Below, piece after piece: positions 17,575-28,600 of a stretch of 64,000 nt of DNA. The position numbers were made by a program, and so were the translations under genes. This DNA comes from CBDFNC01 sp965249895. GTDB lineage: Bacteria; Pseudomonadota; Gammaproteobacteria; Enterobacterales; CBDFNC01. Location of the stretch: NCBI GenBank assembly GCA_965249895.1, contig CBDFNC010000005.1, forward strand, positions 1,054,001 to 1,118,000, given 5' to 3'. Every line of letters begins with the position of its first letter. Within the stretch, counting starts at the first letter, position 1. A model generated the notes under the pieces. That model was given only the letters and a program-made list of their open reading frames with translations, did not search any database and was not told the origin of the DNA.

Positions 17575-18741
17575 TTGGACCTCTCTTTACTGCAAAAAGA
17601 AGCGTGCAATAAGCTGGCTGGCAGTATAGGCGCAGCTGCATCACATAAAGCGCTGCATACCTGTGGTTTGTTCAGCCAATCAGAACTGGATAAATTGTCT
17701 AACGTTTATTCTGAGTTGTTAGCGAGAATGCAACTTTCTCCCGAGGAGTTACGCAGTCGCATAGACTATTTTCAGGAGAAACAAAAATTACTTGAGGACC
17801 ATGCTAAGCAACAAACCGATAATATTAAATTGTTGGAAAAAGAGATCAATAAAACCCGGGAAGCCAAAGCTGAACTAAAGCAAGTCAATGATGATCTTGA
17901 ACAAAGAGTAGAACAAAGAACCCACGCGCTAACCCGAGCTAACGAAAGCCTTGAGGACGCCCTGACACAACTGAAGCAAACTCAGCAACAACTGGTTGAA
18001 AGAGACAAGATGGCGGCGCTGGGTGGTTTGGTTGCGGGTGTCGCTCATGAGATTAATACCCCTATTGGGGTCTGCTTAACTGCCGCAACACACCTGGCGG
18101 AAGAAAAAAAACGCTTTATCGCCAGCTGTGAAGGAGGCAAGGTATCACGCGCCTATTTGCGACAATTTAGTGACACCCTCGGCGAGAGCTGTGACATTAT
18201 TTGCCACAATATCGAACGCGCAACACAACAGTTAAACAGCTTTAAACAGGTCACTGTAGACCAAACTCACGAAGATATACGTCAGTTTTCGTTAAGAAGT
18301 TACATTGAAGAAGTGCTTTTTTCCCTTAAACCTAAACTTAAAAACCGCCCGATCACCTTAGAGCTAGATATAGATCAACAACTGGATATCACCAGTTATC
18401 CTGGCGCAATTTCCCAAATTATCACAAACCTGGTGCTCAATTCCCTGACCCACGGTTTTGAACCACAAACTGAAGGGGTTATCTCAATTAAAGCCACCTT
18501 GCATAAGGACCAAATACAACTGGGCTATTCAGATGACGGTAACGGAGTCAGCGAAGAGCACTTGGAGAAACTTTTCGACCCCTTTTTCACCACTAAAAGA
18601 GGCACTGGCGGCTCAGGATTAGGGACACATATAGTCTATAACCTGGTGACTCAGAGATTGAAAGGAAAAATACAAGCCACTAGTACCCCTGGAAAAGGCT
18701 TGACCTACACCCTATGGCTGCCTGCCACCATAGTCGATTAG
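17575..18741 (+). pseudogene. SSS-type sensor histidine kinase, kinase-domain fragment
   Basis: This distal piece of the broken kinase gene is 388 codons long and could be read from a TTG at 17575, though no good ribosome-binding site is visible. It starts with the linker of SSS kinases (LAGSIGAAASHKALHTCG), then a coiled coil (about 60-145). The HisKA H-box is VAGVAHEINTPIG. The ATPase domain has an N-box (IITNLVLNSLTHGF), a G1 box (DDGNGV), and the F/G2 boxes FDPFFTTKRGTGGSGLG. All kinase motifs look intact. It could still make a soluble kinase if translated, but the upstream damage argues for decay. The 3' end abuts a truncated convergent gene. Confidence 0.75.
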
Positions 18742-19688
18742 CCTGTTTATCATTAATAGCTTTAAAGAAATCCAGGCCAATGACTATGACTCCCACCTTA
18801 TGCTGATGGCGCCCGGCTTTACTAAGTTCCTTTTTGGCACTCTCCAATAAAAAGTAACGGTATACAAGGCAGTAGCCGCGTCTGTCAAAGCTATTTTTCG
18901 AGCCGCTGGCGCTGTCGCTCCACTTCATCATATAACTGTTTGGCCTTGATCAGATTCCTTACCCTCACTTCCAGCTCAGCGCTTAAAACTGGCTTAGTCA
19001 CAAAATCATTCGCTCCCATCTTTAACGCATCGACTCTCTGAGTGATGTCCGGTCTTGCTGAGAGGGTGAGAATGGGTATCAGGCTGTTACCATTATCTAA
19101 ACCCCGAATGGCGCGGATCAAAGCGAAGCCGTCCATATTTCCGGGTAACACCATATCCAGCAATACCAGGTCACAACCCTCGCTGTTAAGCGTTGTAAAT
19201 GCAGGGTCAGCATGGGTAAAGTGCTCAACCGTCAACCCCATATTTTCTAGAATATCCTGAGTCATATTGGCGACTGATTGCTGATCTTCAACATAAAGTA
19301 CCTTGCCTTTGATCCTGTCGACCAGCCGCTCAGACTTAGTCAGGTTAGCAAATAATACCTTAAGTTCAGGGACACTTGTTTTCTCAAATACCTCGCGGAT
19401 CCCGGCTGCTCTTGCGGCGGTCACCAATTCATCATCACGTTTTGAAGTAAGCATAAAAACAGGTGTATGTTTATTTGCCCCAGCATATTTCAGCTTTTCA
19501 CATAGCTCAAGCCCGTCCGCATCGGGTAAATGCCTAGCGAGACAAATCAGATCAAACTCCTCACCATCTGCGACAGACAGGGCTTCCTTGGCACTATGTG
19601 CCTTAACAACAGCAATCGATACACCATAAAGCAATTCTTCTAACAGCAGCTGGTAGGTTTTAGAGGGTTCAACAATAAGAGCTTTCAC
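18742..19688 (-). pseudogene. REC-REC-GGDEF response regulator, truncated
   Basis: From ATG at 19688 an open frame of 265 codons encodes two receiver domains. The first runs from KALIVEPSKT with DLICLARHLPDADG. The second runs from KVLYVEDQQSVAN, with the phospho-Asp in CDLVLLDMVLPGNMDG and the conserved Lys in ANDFVTKPV. After RQRLEK the frame ends at a stop caused by a loss in a poly-A run (18894-18900). In other frames the start of a GGDEF domain is legible: IALTDAATALY, then FLLESAKKELS, VGVIVIGLDFFKAINDKQ. The homology stops at 18742, next to the stop codon of the convergent kinase, and the GGDEF motif is missing. An intact version would be a diguanylate cyclase. Confidence 0.8.
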
Positions 19689-20193
19689 TTACGAATCTCC
19701 TACTCGAAAAATCAACCCTGAGGAGGGTTAGGATGTGATTACTCTAATCATAGACTCGAGCTTGACACTGGGTTAGTTTCACGCTAAAACGAGTTTGTTT
19801 ATGTTTCCTCAACCAGCCAAGCAGAGCTTACATCCGGCTAGCAGGGAAGCTACTACCGCCTTCATTGAGATAACAATAAGCAGTTGCCTGCTATACCAAA
19901 TATCGATAAAAGCAAAGCTTATCCGCTCATTTCAGTATCATACTGGTGACTAGTGTTGCCAATTTATTCATTGAGCAAACAACTATTAAAAACCTGCTCG
20001 TATCGCATCTACTTTAATCATAATCGCCAGGCTGGCAATTAAGTAGTATCTGAACGAAAACTTGATTCACTATAAAATTCAACATGATACGGTAAAATTG
20101 AATATCTTATTCTGACTTATGATCGCTTGTTATAAGGAAAAAACGCCTGTAATAGCCTGATCTTGTAGCATTTTCCTATACTTTGTCTCGACC
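19689..20193. other. Non-coding stretch upstream of nested insertion sequences
   Basis: This AT-rich stretch of about 500 bp has no convincing gene, repeat or RNA. The sequence around CAGTATCATACTG (19932-19944) is a small palindrome without context. It may be eroded sequence between the dead REC gene and the ISNCY-type element. Confidence 0.4.
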
Positions 20194-20243
20194 TGTAGGG
20201 GTTATATCTTCATTTTTCAAAAAACTTCAGGCGGCGAAATCCT

Positions 20244-20807
20244 ATGAGAGAAGTGCTCAATTCTCAGCTCAAACTTTGTGAAGCTGACATTGCCAACATC
20301 GAATTCGATCCCAAGTCCCGTGATGATATTCCCAAGCTTCTCATTATCCTTCAGTACATTTACATCATGCCGGAATTACGCGAGGAGGTATTCACCATAT
20401 TCGCTGAGATCGTACCTATTAACGAGGACGGTGAAAGCGCCAGCACCGATACTGGCCGCCCCGGTATGGATCAGTGGACCATTCTGGTACTTGGGATGTT
20501 GCGCCTTGGCCTGAATGCCGATTTTGATCGTATTCATGAACTGGCCAATCAACACAATACCATCCGCGCCATGCTCGGATTGAGCGACTGGTGTGACAAC
20601 AGAAAGTTCAGCTTGCAGAGCATCAGAGACAACCTGATGTTGTTCACTCCCGAGTTGCTAGTCTGGATAAACCAGTGCGTGGTGAAGGCAAGCCACCGCC
20701 TGCTAAAAAAGGACGAAAACAACGCAATCACCGGGCGCTGTGATTCGTTTGTCGTTGAAACCCATGTCCATTATCCCACCGATATAAATCTGTTATTTGA
20801 CACTGTC
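20244..20807 (+). pseudogene. ISNCY-family transposase, 5' fragment
   Basis: The frame starts at ATG 20244 with MREVLNSQLKLCEADIANIE and the family hallmark EFDPKSRDDIPKLLIILQYI. It continues to CDSFVVETHVHYPTDINLLF, which holds the first catalytic Asp region (D...VHYPTD) of this DDE transposase group. The frame is cut at codon LLFDTV by the left end of an IS4-family element at 20808. The continuation is found at 22421. Confidence 0.8.
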
Positions 20808-22420
20808 ACTCGATTCCGTAGTTTTTAGTTGTTGCAAACAACAACATTTAGTCTACGCTGCGGCCTTATATTTCAACGATGGCGTCGCTTCCATCCGTCC
20901 CAAGTCAAGGCCCGCCATATGCTTCGTTGATTTTCTGTCTGGCAGTACATCCCGCAAGCCCGCGGACAATTGTTCCAGGCTGGACTGGGGATCTTCTGAT
21001 CGCACCACTTCAGCTATCGTGTCCACCAGTGCATCCGTCCTCATCCGCTCAGTCAGGCAGCCAACGGGTAACCCGGGCTGTTTGTTTTTAAGGCGGGTGG
21101 ATTGCTCCGGATGAAGAAGCAACATGTGATCGCACAGTAGACTCAGGATCACGCCTTGCGTCGACCCCTTTTCACCCCTGTGTTTGCTCAATCTGCTCCA
21201 CCCTCCGTGGGCCTTCCAGTCCTCAATAAAAACCTCGACCAACCAGCGAGGCGTATATGCCCTGGCTATATCCCCATGTCTCCAGCTAAGATCCGCTGCC
21301 ACCAAGAACCTATATTCCGATTCGCCTTCATACTTCAATGCGACTACAAAACGCTTTTTACCATGCGCCTTGACATGAAGCCTCGCGCCGAGCATGACCA
21401 CCTTCTGGCTCTTTTGTCCCCGGATCATAAGCTCGGTTTCGACGCCAGGTTGACGAGCAAAGTAATTCTTCAACTGGACATTTCGCCCCTTCATGCGTAC
21501 CAGCTGGTTTCTACGTAACTGACTGATCACCTGTGCGCCCGTTATTTCTTGCGCCTTATCCATGAAATTACCTGTCCCATAAAGGGCGTCCGCAATCACT
21601 GCGTTGAGGGATATGTCAGAGAAATGATGGCTGAATGCATCAAGCATCTCCAGCGCCAGCATTTGTTTCGTTGGATAAACTTGACGATCTGGCGTGGGAC
21701 AGCGTGGCCGTTCACTGGCAGGGATCCCTTTGTGCTTTAATTGCTTATTTTCCTTTCGCCATGCGCTGACGTCAGGATCGGGGACATAAAAGCGAAAATC
21801 GACAGGGAATGTGGCTTTGTCCGTCACGATCACCATGAAAAGCAGCTCCTGAGCGTTAAAATAGCCTCCGGTCGCTTTATCTTTCACCTTGTGGGCAGTT
21901 GAAATTCGAGAGGTTCTCTTACAGCGGCACTTATCCGTGTCGTCAATGACCAACACGCCCTGTCTGATACCGTAGTGCTTCAGTATCATCTGAACGCTGC
22001 TCCGCAAAAGCAAGCCCCAAGAGATACTTGCATAATGGAATACCCAACTTAACCATTCTTGCTTGTAGACGCCAACAGAGCGCCGTTCAAATGCCGCCCA
22101 GTTAAGCGATTGGGTGACAATAATGCCCATCAGTACCACTTGAAGCCAGGTTTTGTGGGTTCTGGACAGCTTAGCGGAGGGCTTACTTGGAATAATCGCC
22201 TCATTAAGTTGGTCAATAAATGCAGTAACGTGGGGAAGAGGTCTGATGAGCATGACCATCACTTGAATAAAAATGGTAATAGCATCAATATAGACCTGTC
22301 GGTCTGCTGCTGTGATGTTAACTGTCCTTGCAAGGCATTGGCAGGAGTCACTTCAGCAGTCCGATCCTTCAGTAGACTACTTCCTTAAAAAATCAAGTAA
22401 TAAAACCTACGGAATCGAGT
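20808..22420 (-). mobile_element. IS4-family insertion sequence, complete
   Basis: This 1613-bp element has perfect 14-bp terminal repeats ACTCGATTCCGTAG (20808-20821 and reverse complement at 22407-22420), extending to 19 of 20 identical. It interrupts an ISNCY-type transposase gene precisely: joining 20807 to 22424 restores the frame LLFDTVRKTIEEC. A short GTC direct repeat flanks it (20805-20807, 22421-22423). It carries one full-length transposase gene on the minus strand. Confidence 0.9.
20853..22262 (-). CDS. IS4-family transposase
   Basis: This 469-residue DDE transposase cuts and pastes the surrounding IS. The DDE residues are visible: the first Asp in VLVIDDTDKCRCKRTS, the second in AVIADALYGTGNF, and the Glu in YTPRWLVEVFIEDWK. 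That last segment has the exact Y-(2)-R-(3)-E-(6)-K spacing that defines the IS4 family. The protein is uninterrupted and fills most of the element, so it may be active. The start ATG is 158 bp inside the right end of the IS. Confidence 0.9.
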   Translation of the reverse strand: MMVMLIRPLPHVTAFIDQLNEAIIPSKPSAKLSRTHKTWLQVVLMGIIVTQSLNWAAFERRSVGVYKQEWLSWVFHYASISWGLLLRSSVQMILKHYGIRQGVLVIDDTDKCRCKRTSRISTAHKVKDKATGGYFNAQELLFMVIVTDKATFPVDFRFYVPDPDVSAWRKENKQLKHKGIPASERPRCPTPDRQVYPTKQMLALEMLDAFSHHFSDISLNAVIADALYGTGNFMDKAQEITGAQVISQLRRNQLVRMKGRNVQLKNYFARQPGVETELMIRGQKSQKVVMLGARLHVKAHGKKRFVVALKYEGESEYRFLVAADLSWRHGDIARAYTPRWLVEVFIEDWKAHGGWSRLSKHRGEKGSTQGVILSLLCDHMLLLHPEQSTRLKNKQPGLPVGCLTERMRTDALVDTIAEVVRSEDPQSSLEQLSAGLRDVLPDRKSTKHMAGLDLGRMEATPSLKYKAAA

Positions 22421-23334
22421 GTCAGAAAGACCATCGAAGAATGCGCCGTCTTGTGTCAACCCTTTGGCCACAGCCTGTGGCGGCAGTATCGCTACAATAT
22501 CCGCCAGTTTAAGAAGCTGTATCGCAAGGCTCAGAAACTCAAGCATTCCACGTCGAAAGATGAGGCTAAGCAACAGCGCCAGCTTGAGCGGGTACAACAG
22601 GCCTTAATCGAGCCACTCAGAAGGTCGAAGATCGCACCCGGCAAACCCGTGAACTACTGCGTCATAAATACGGTTTATTCAACTTGGAGCTGGCGAAACT
22701 GGATAACCACCTTGGTCATGTCAAGCGGAAAATCGACCAGATCCGCAGACACGTTTTGGAGGGAGAGAAGATCCCTCACGCTGAAAAGATATTTTCAATC
22801 TTTCAGCCACACACCGAATGGATCAGTAAAGGCAAGGCTGGCGTACCGGTTGAGCTGGGGCTTCGAGTCTGTATAATGGCTGACAGCGACTGCTTTATTT
22901 TGCATCATCAGGTGATGGAAAAGCAGACGGATGACAAGGTTGCTGTTGCTATGGTCGAAGAAAGTCAAAACCGGTATGCCGGCCTAAAGAGATACAGCTT
23001 CGATAAGGGTTTTCATAGCAAGGCAAATCAGGAGAAACTCAAGCAGCGACTTGAGCTAACAGTGCTGCCAAAGAAAGGCCGACTGTCGAAAGCAGAGCAA
23101 GCACATGAGTACGCGCCCGAGTTTGTCGAAACAAAAATAAAGCACTCCGCAGTTGAAGCGGCCATTAACGGTCTGGAAGTGCATGGTCTGGATACGTGTC
23201 GCGATCATAGTCTAGCCGGTTTCAAGCGTTATGCCGCGCTGGCGGTTGTGGCGAAGAACATTCATCGCCTGGGCGCTTTGGTGCGAGATGTGGAGAGAAA
23301 GCGAAAACGAGGGCCATACAAAAAAGCAGCCTGA
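22421..23334 (+). pseudogene. ISNCY-family transposase, 3' fragment
   Basis: This continues the frame broken at 20807, starting with VRKTIEECAVLCQPFGHSLW. A single-base loss near 22608-22613 shifts the frame: LIE should be followed by ATQKVEDRTRQTRELLRHKYG, which is in the next frame and leads into LELAKLDNHLGHVKRKIDQI. The remainder (open from 22684) covers the catalytic end, with SFDKGFHSKANQ and a basic tail (KRKRGPYKKAA). The transposase is therefore dead twice over: frameshift plus insertion. Confidence 0.8.
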
Positions 23335-23439
23335 TACTGGCGTGCTTTCCGGAAGAATGAGCATATGGCCACGACTAGCCAGACAAAATATCCCCTGAAA
23401 ACACTTTGCTATAACAATTTCTTATAATAACAAAGCAAG

Positions 23440-23458
23440 TATAACCATTCTGGTTATA
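23440..23458. terminator. Possible operon terminator
   Basis: TATAACCA, loop TTC, TGGTTATA forms a perfect 8-bp stem about 50 bp past the last gene of the seven-gene minus-strand operon. There is no T tract, so this is weak. Confidence 0.35.
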
Positions 23459-23509
23459 AATAACCCAAGCCAATAATAATCGACTTATCCGCAATAGGTA
23501 AGTTGTGCT

Positions 23510-25642
23510 TTAAAAGTGAGTTTTCTGCCGGGAACTAAGTAGCTCAGCCACCTGTTGCGCACTGATTGGGCGGCTAAAGCCAAATCCCTGGACTTCATCG
23601 CAATAACGCTCTCGAAGAAAACTCTGCTGCTCTGCAGTTTCAACCCCCTCAGCAACAACGTTAAGCTTCAGGCTATGGGCCATGGCAACCATAGCCAGAG
23701 TCATGGCGGCATCATTCTTATTTGAGGTAATATTTGTGATAAACGAACGGTCTATTTTCAGCCTGTCGACGGGAAATCGTTTGAGGTAGTTCAGGCTGGA
23801 ATAACCTGTACCAAAATCATCAATAGCCAGAGTAACACCCAAGCGTTTCAACTTTTGGAGTATATCCGTTGCCCCTTTGATATCATCAATCAGCACGCTT
23901 TCTGTGATTTCAAGTTCAAGGCTTGCGGCAGGGAAACCGCTCTCATCCAGCACCTTGGCTACAGTCAATGAGACATCCTGGCCGACAAACTGACGGGCAG
24001 ATAAATTAACCGCCATTCTAAGCTCTGGCAATCCATCGTCCAACCAAGCTTTAGCCTGTGCACAAGCCTTTCTTAGTACCCACTCACCGATGGAAACAAT
24101 CAGCCCACAATCTTCAGCCACAGAAATAAATTCATCCGGCGATACGGAGCCGAGTTCTGGACTTCGCCATCGCAACAAGGCTTCAACCCCAACCACAGTT
24201 TCTGATTCCAATTCAAGTTGAGGCTGGTAAACAATGTATAGCTCGTTTCTTTCTATAGCCCGACGTAAACCAATTTCTAGCTTCAACTTTCGCTGAGCGC
24301 CGACATCCATTTCTTCAGAGTAATATTCATACCGGTTTTTCCCGGAGTTCTTCGCGTAATACATGGCTGTATCGGCATTTTTGAGGAAAGTTTCCCCCTT
24401 ACAATTATCTGGTGTTGCTATTGCTATACCTATGCTTGACGAAACAACCACCTCATTATCGTCCAGCATTACGGGGACGGCCAAGGCGGTTAAAATACGC
24501 TGAGCGACTTCCCCCGCATCACTTTTATGGTTTAATCTCGTCAGTACGATGGCGAACTCATCTCCGCCAAAGCGGGCAACCTGATGGGCGTCAACGCTAT
24601 TCACCCTGTCGCTTAAACGGACACTATTCCGTAACCTGGTCGCCACTTCCATCAGCAACTGATCTCCTGCCGAATGGCCCAGGGTATCATTGACCCTTTT
24701 GAAATTGTCGAGATCGACAAATAGAATCGCTGAAATATCCTGATAACGCTGTGCCATATCCAAAGCCTGGTCAACACGTTCTTTAAATACCAGTCGGTTC
24801 GCAAGGCCGGTTAAAGCATCAAAGTGCGCCAACTCGATAATCCTGCTTTCCGCTTGTTTTAGCTGGGTCACATCCAGAATGGTGCCAGCCGTCAATCCAA
24901 TGTTGCCGCTGATGTCCGCTTCAGTCTCAGCTTGCATTTGTAAAGTAAGTTCCTGCCCTGCTTCATCCTTGACCCTTAGAATAATCGAGGGTGAACACGC
25001 TTTATTCCTCACATTGTCAAACCATAGTTTCACCCGTTCCTTATCTTCCGCATTAACTCTATCAATTAGGGCCTCAAGGGTTAGTAGGCCACCATCCGGG
25101 TGTAACCCTAACATTCGGAATACTTGCTCAGACCAGATTATTTGTTTGCTACTTTTTTCCCATTCCCAATTACCTAACTTAGCAAGTCGCTGAGCATTAT
25201 CGAGCCTAGCTTCACTCTTTCGTAGCTGTTTGAGCACTTCGCTTGCCCGCACCATATAGCGGATCCTATGACCTAAGATCCGCCAATTAATAGGCTTTGA
25301 AGTAAAATCTGTTGCACCAGCTTCGTATGCCCTTTCTATAGACGCAATATCATCTCGTCCTGTCACCATCAGGATTGGCACCGTTCGTCCTTGGCCTAAG
25401 CTGCGCAGTTGCCGACAGCTCTCAAATCCATCCAACTTCGGCATATCCACATCCATCAGCACTATGTCCGGGTTATTTTCTGCAAACACATGCAACGCCT
25501 GTAAACCGTCTTCCGCTTCCAGCACAGCAAACCCTTGCTGACTCAGGGATTCCACTGCTAACATGCGGGCCGTGATATCATCATCGACGATCATGACTTT
25601 TAGCCAATCCTTGCGGCTGTTATCCAATATTCCCTTATGCAT
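23510..25642 (-). CDS. REC-PAS-GGDEF-EAL c-di-GMP signalling protein
   Basis: This 710-residue cytoplasmic response regulator has a receiver domain (about 14-130; phospho-acceptor D64 in IVLMDVDMPKLDG, Lys in FTSKPINW), a PAS domain (about 145-265), GGDEF (about 275-440; intact GGDEF at 359-363) and EAL (about 455-700; EAL at 487-489, DDFGTGYSSLNYL). With both motifs intact it could make or degrade cyclic di-GMP. No RxxD inhibitory site stands at the usual place before GGDEF. The start ATG has AAGGAGT upstream and overlaps the end of the hybrid kinase gene by 8 bp, so the kinase very probably phosphorylates it. It is the last gene of the seven-gene operon. Confidence 0.95.
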   Translation of the reverse strand: MHKGILDNSRKDWLKVMIVDDDITARMLAVESLSQQGFAVLEAEDGLQALHVFAENNPDIVLMDVDMPKLDGFESCRQLRSLGQGRTVPILMVTGRDDIASIERAYEAGATDFTSKPINWRILGHRIRYMVRASEVLKQLRKSEARLDNAQRLAKLGNWEWEKSSKQIIWSEQVFRMLGLHPDGGLLTLEALIDRVNAEDKERVKLWFDNVRNKACSPSIILRVKDEAGQELTLQMQAETEADISGNIGLTAGTILDVTQLKQAESRIIELAHFDALTGLANRLVFKERVDQALDMAQRYQDISAILFVDLDNFKRVNDTLGHSAGDQLLMEVATRLRNSVRLSDRVNSVDAHQVARFGGDEFAIVLTRLNHKSDAGEVAQRILTALAVPVMLDDNEVVVSSSIGIAIATPDNCKGETFLKNADTAMYYAKNSGKNRYEYYSEEMDVGAQRKLKLEIGLRRAIERNELYIVYQPQLELESETVVGVEALLRWRSPELGSVSPDEFISVAEDCGLIVSIGEWVLRKACAQAKAWLDDGLPELRMAVNLSARQFVGQDVSLTVAKVLDESGFPAASLELEITESVLIDDIKGATDILQKLKRLGVTLAIDDFGTGYSSLNYLKRFPVDRLKIDRSFITNITSNKNDAAMTLAMVAMAHSLKLNVVAEGVETAEQQSFLRERYCDEVQGFGFSRPISAQQVAELLSSRQKTHF

Positions 25643-28600
25643 AAGTACTCCTTGAAACCTCGATTAATGCGGCCTGAACACGGTCATATTCGGCTTCAAT
25701 TTCAGTTAATAACTCAGAATAATCAGCGAGATCTGCCTGGCTACTAGCCAATTCCATTTTTTTACATAATTCAACCAATCCTTGCGCACCTAAATTGCCG
25801 CTGCTGGACTTAAAACTATGTGCCGACCGCCTGATCGCTTCTGGCTCAAGCTGTGCGACAGCAGCCCTAACCTGCTTCAGATCATCTGGCGACTTGTGTA
25901 AATAAGCATCGACTATTCTGGCTAGAAAGCCGCCAGTTTTATCCATTTCGAGTAGTTGACCAATAACAACCGGATCGAGGAGACTCTCCCCTGGTTTAAT
26001 ATCCACTTCGGTCGAAGAAATACTGCCAGCGTTGCCGTTAGCCACCGGCTTAACATCGGGCAATAAACCACTCTGCCCACTCACCTGATTCCTGTACGTC
26101 TTGGCTGCCAATTCCGGCAACCATTGCCGTAACAGCGCTATCATTTGTTGTTTGTTAAACGGTTTTGCAAGATAATCATTCATCCCGGCAGCCAAACATC
26201 GTCCTTTATCTTCCTCCAGTGCGTTGGCCGTCAACGCAATAATTGGCACATCCGCATTCTTGCTGCCTGATTGGCGTATATGGGATGTTGCCTGGTAACC
26301 ATCCATTTCAGGTAACTGGCAATCCATCAGGATCAAGTCGTAGCGCTTATGCTCAAATTTATCTATGGCTTCGAGTCCGTTACAGGCAAGCTCGGTTTCT
26401 AAACCTAGCTGCGTCAACATTTCCATGGCAACCTGTTGGTTGATAGGGTGATCTTCTACCAAGAGGATGCGTCCCTTAAGGCTTATTTGAACACGGCTTC
26501 GTATTACACCTGACGGGGTTTCAGCGAGATCTTCTTTCTCATTACAGAAGCCAACCACATCTTCCAAGGCCTGATAGAGTTCCAATTGACGCACCGGTTT
26601 ACTCAGGCACCGCAGTATGCCGATATCGCGGCCTGTACTCGAATCATCGGGGTAGTCAATAGAGCTGAGCATGATCAATTTTATATCTGACAGTTGTTGG
26701 TCTGCTTTCATCGCTCGAGCCAGATCCATACCACTCATACCAGGCATTTTCATATCGAGGACCACTACCTGGTAGGGCTTCTCTGCCCTGTTTGCGGCAT
26801 AAGACATAGCTAGCGCCTGCTTACCGTTTTCGGCAAGATCGGTGACAACACCGCATGATACTAAGTAATGGGTTATTATTTCCCGATTTGTGGCGCTGTC
26901 ATCCACCAGCAATACCCGCAGGCCAGTTAAGTTCACTTTTTCTGCCGGTACCACATCCATCGTCTGACTTACTTTGGGTAATACTAAGGCAAACCAGAAA
27001 GTGCTGCCCTTGCCCAATTCACTCTGCACACCAATTTTGCCATCCATCATTTCCACGAGTCGTTTAGAAATCGTTAGCCCAAGCCCAGTACCGCCGTATA
27101 CTCGGGTTGTAGAGCTGTCAGCTTGGGAGAAAGAGTCAAAAATCGCAGACAATTTTTTCGGCGAAATACCGATACCGCTATCTTTTACTTGGAAGCGCAA
27201 TTCGAGTTCCGTGTCCGATTCTTGTGCACTGGCCACTTCAACCACCACCTCACCAGATTTGGTAAATTTAATCGCATTACCCACTAAGTTGACTAAAATT
27301 TGCCGCAAGCGACCAGCATCCCCGTTAACAGACATGTGAAGGTGAGGAGGGATCCGGAACAATAAGTCCAGCTCCTTATCTTGTGCCCGGGGGGCGAAAA
27401 CGTCGGAGAGATCTTCGATTAGCTCAGCGGGGTTAAATGGCTGATCATCCAATTGCATTTTTCCCGATTCAATTTTAGAAAAATCCAATATGTCGTTAAT
27501 AACAGACAACAAGCTTTCACCGGAACGATAGATACCATTAATAAACCGTCGTTGCCTTGGCGTCAGTTCAGTATCCAGTACTAACTCCGCCATCCCTAAA
27601 ATACCGTTCATCGGCGTTCTAATTTCATGGCTCATGGTGGCAAGGAATTCACTCTTTGCCCGGCTGGCGGTTTCGGCAACTTCTTTATCCGATCTGGCCT
27701 GCTGAATATTTTTCTTTAACTCAATTTCCATAAAAACAAACGACTCGGCCAGCCGTCCGATTTCGTCCCGGTTCTTTACCGCCAAATCGTTAACTTCGAC
27801 GCTGGCTTCGTTCTCTCTGGTAAAGTCATGTTTTGGCAATGTCTTGGCGTAATTAGTCAGAATATTCAGCGGCTGGGATATCTTGGCCACCATAAAAAAG
27901 GTAGCCACAATACTGGCGCAGAAGATAAATAAAATAATCTGACTTTGCTGTCCCACCAGGGCTTCAGCCGGCGCCTGGATTTCACTCACTGGCACAACGG
28001 TGACCAGATACCAATCAAACGCCTTGATGTAACTGATGTAGGACTTAACTTGTTGATGGTCAGCACCAAAAGGATCGCCGTAGAGATAAAACGCTTTATC
28101 CCTCCTGTCAGCCTGGATCAGGCTATCAAGTAAAGGTCCTATATTCGGGTTTAACTCTCCCTCGTCTGACGGGGCGTATGCCCCAGGCGGCGGGATCAAT
28201 AGCTCCTTGTCACCGGTGAACAAAAACACATAACCGGTTCGTGCCACTCGGATCTTGGCGAAGGTCTTTTTCAACACCTCCACTATGGTGTCCATTTTCT
28301 GGACACTCTGCTGTTCAATATTTTCGAAGTTAACAATCGCCACCAGCGTCCATTGCCAGCCCGGGATAGGATTAAAGCGCCCCATCAGCTTGCTGGTATG
28401 ATCCTGGCCCGGTTTTTGCCAGTAAAAAACCCCTTTATCCCCTTCAGGCTTTAACGCACCATAGCGCATGACTTTGGCCAGTTGCCGCCCTTTCAGATCT
28501 CTCAGACCGGTAATGGAGCTGCCTTCGATTTGAGGGTTTGGGTGTGAAATGATAGTGCCCATACGGTCAAACAGAAATAGTTCACCACGATCAAACTTGA

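Larger units (their letters stand above)
20194..23396 (+). mobile_element. ISNCY-type insertion sequence, interrupted by an IS4-family element
   Basis: The element contains a plus-strand transposase reading frame split by another IS. Approximate ends are guessed from short similar sequences in inverted orientation: TGTAGGGG at 20194-20201 and CCCCTGA near 23392-23398. The terminal similarity is only moderate (about 11 of 18) and I could not define a target duplication, so the exact ends are uncertain. The inner IS4-family element occupies 20808-22420. Confidence 0.45.

Noticed and set aside
22600..22690. Programmed frameshift in the ISNCY-type transposase
   Set aside because: The site has no slippery heptamer, and this family normally has one uninterrupted frame; a simple base loss is more likely.
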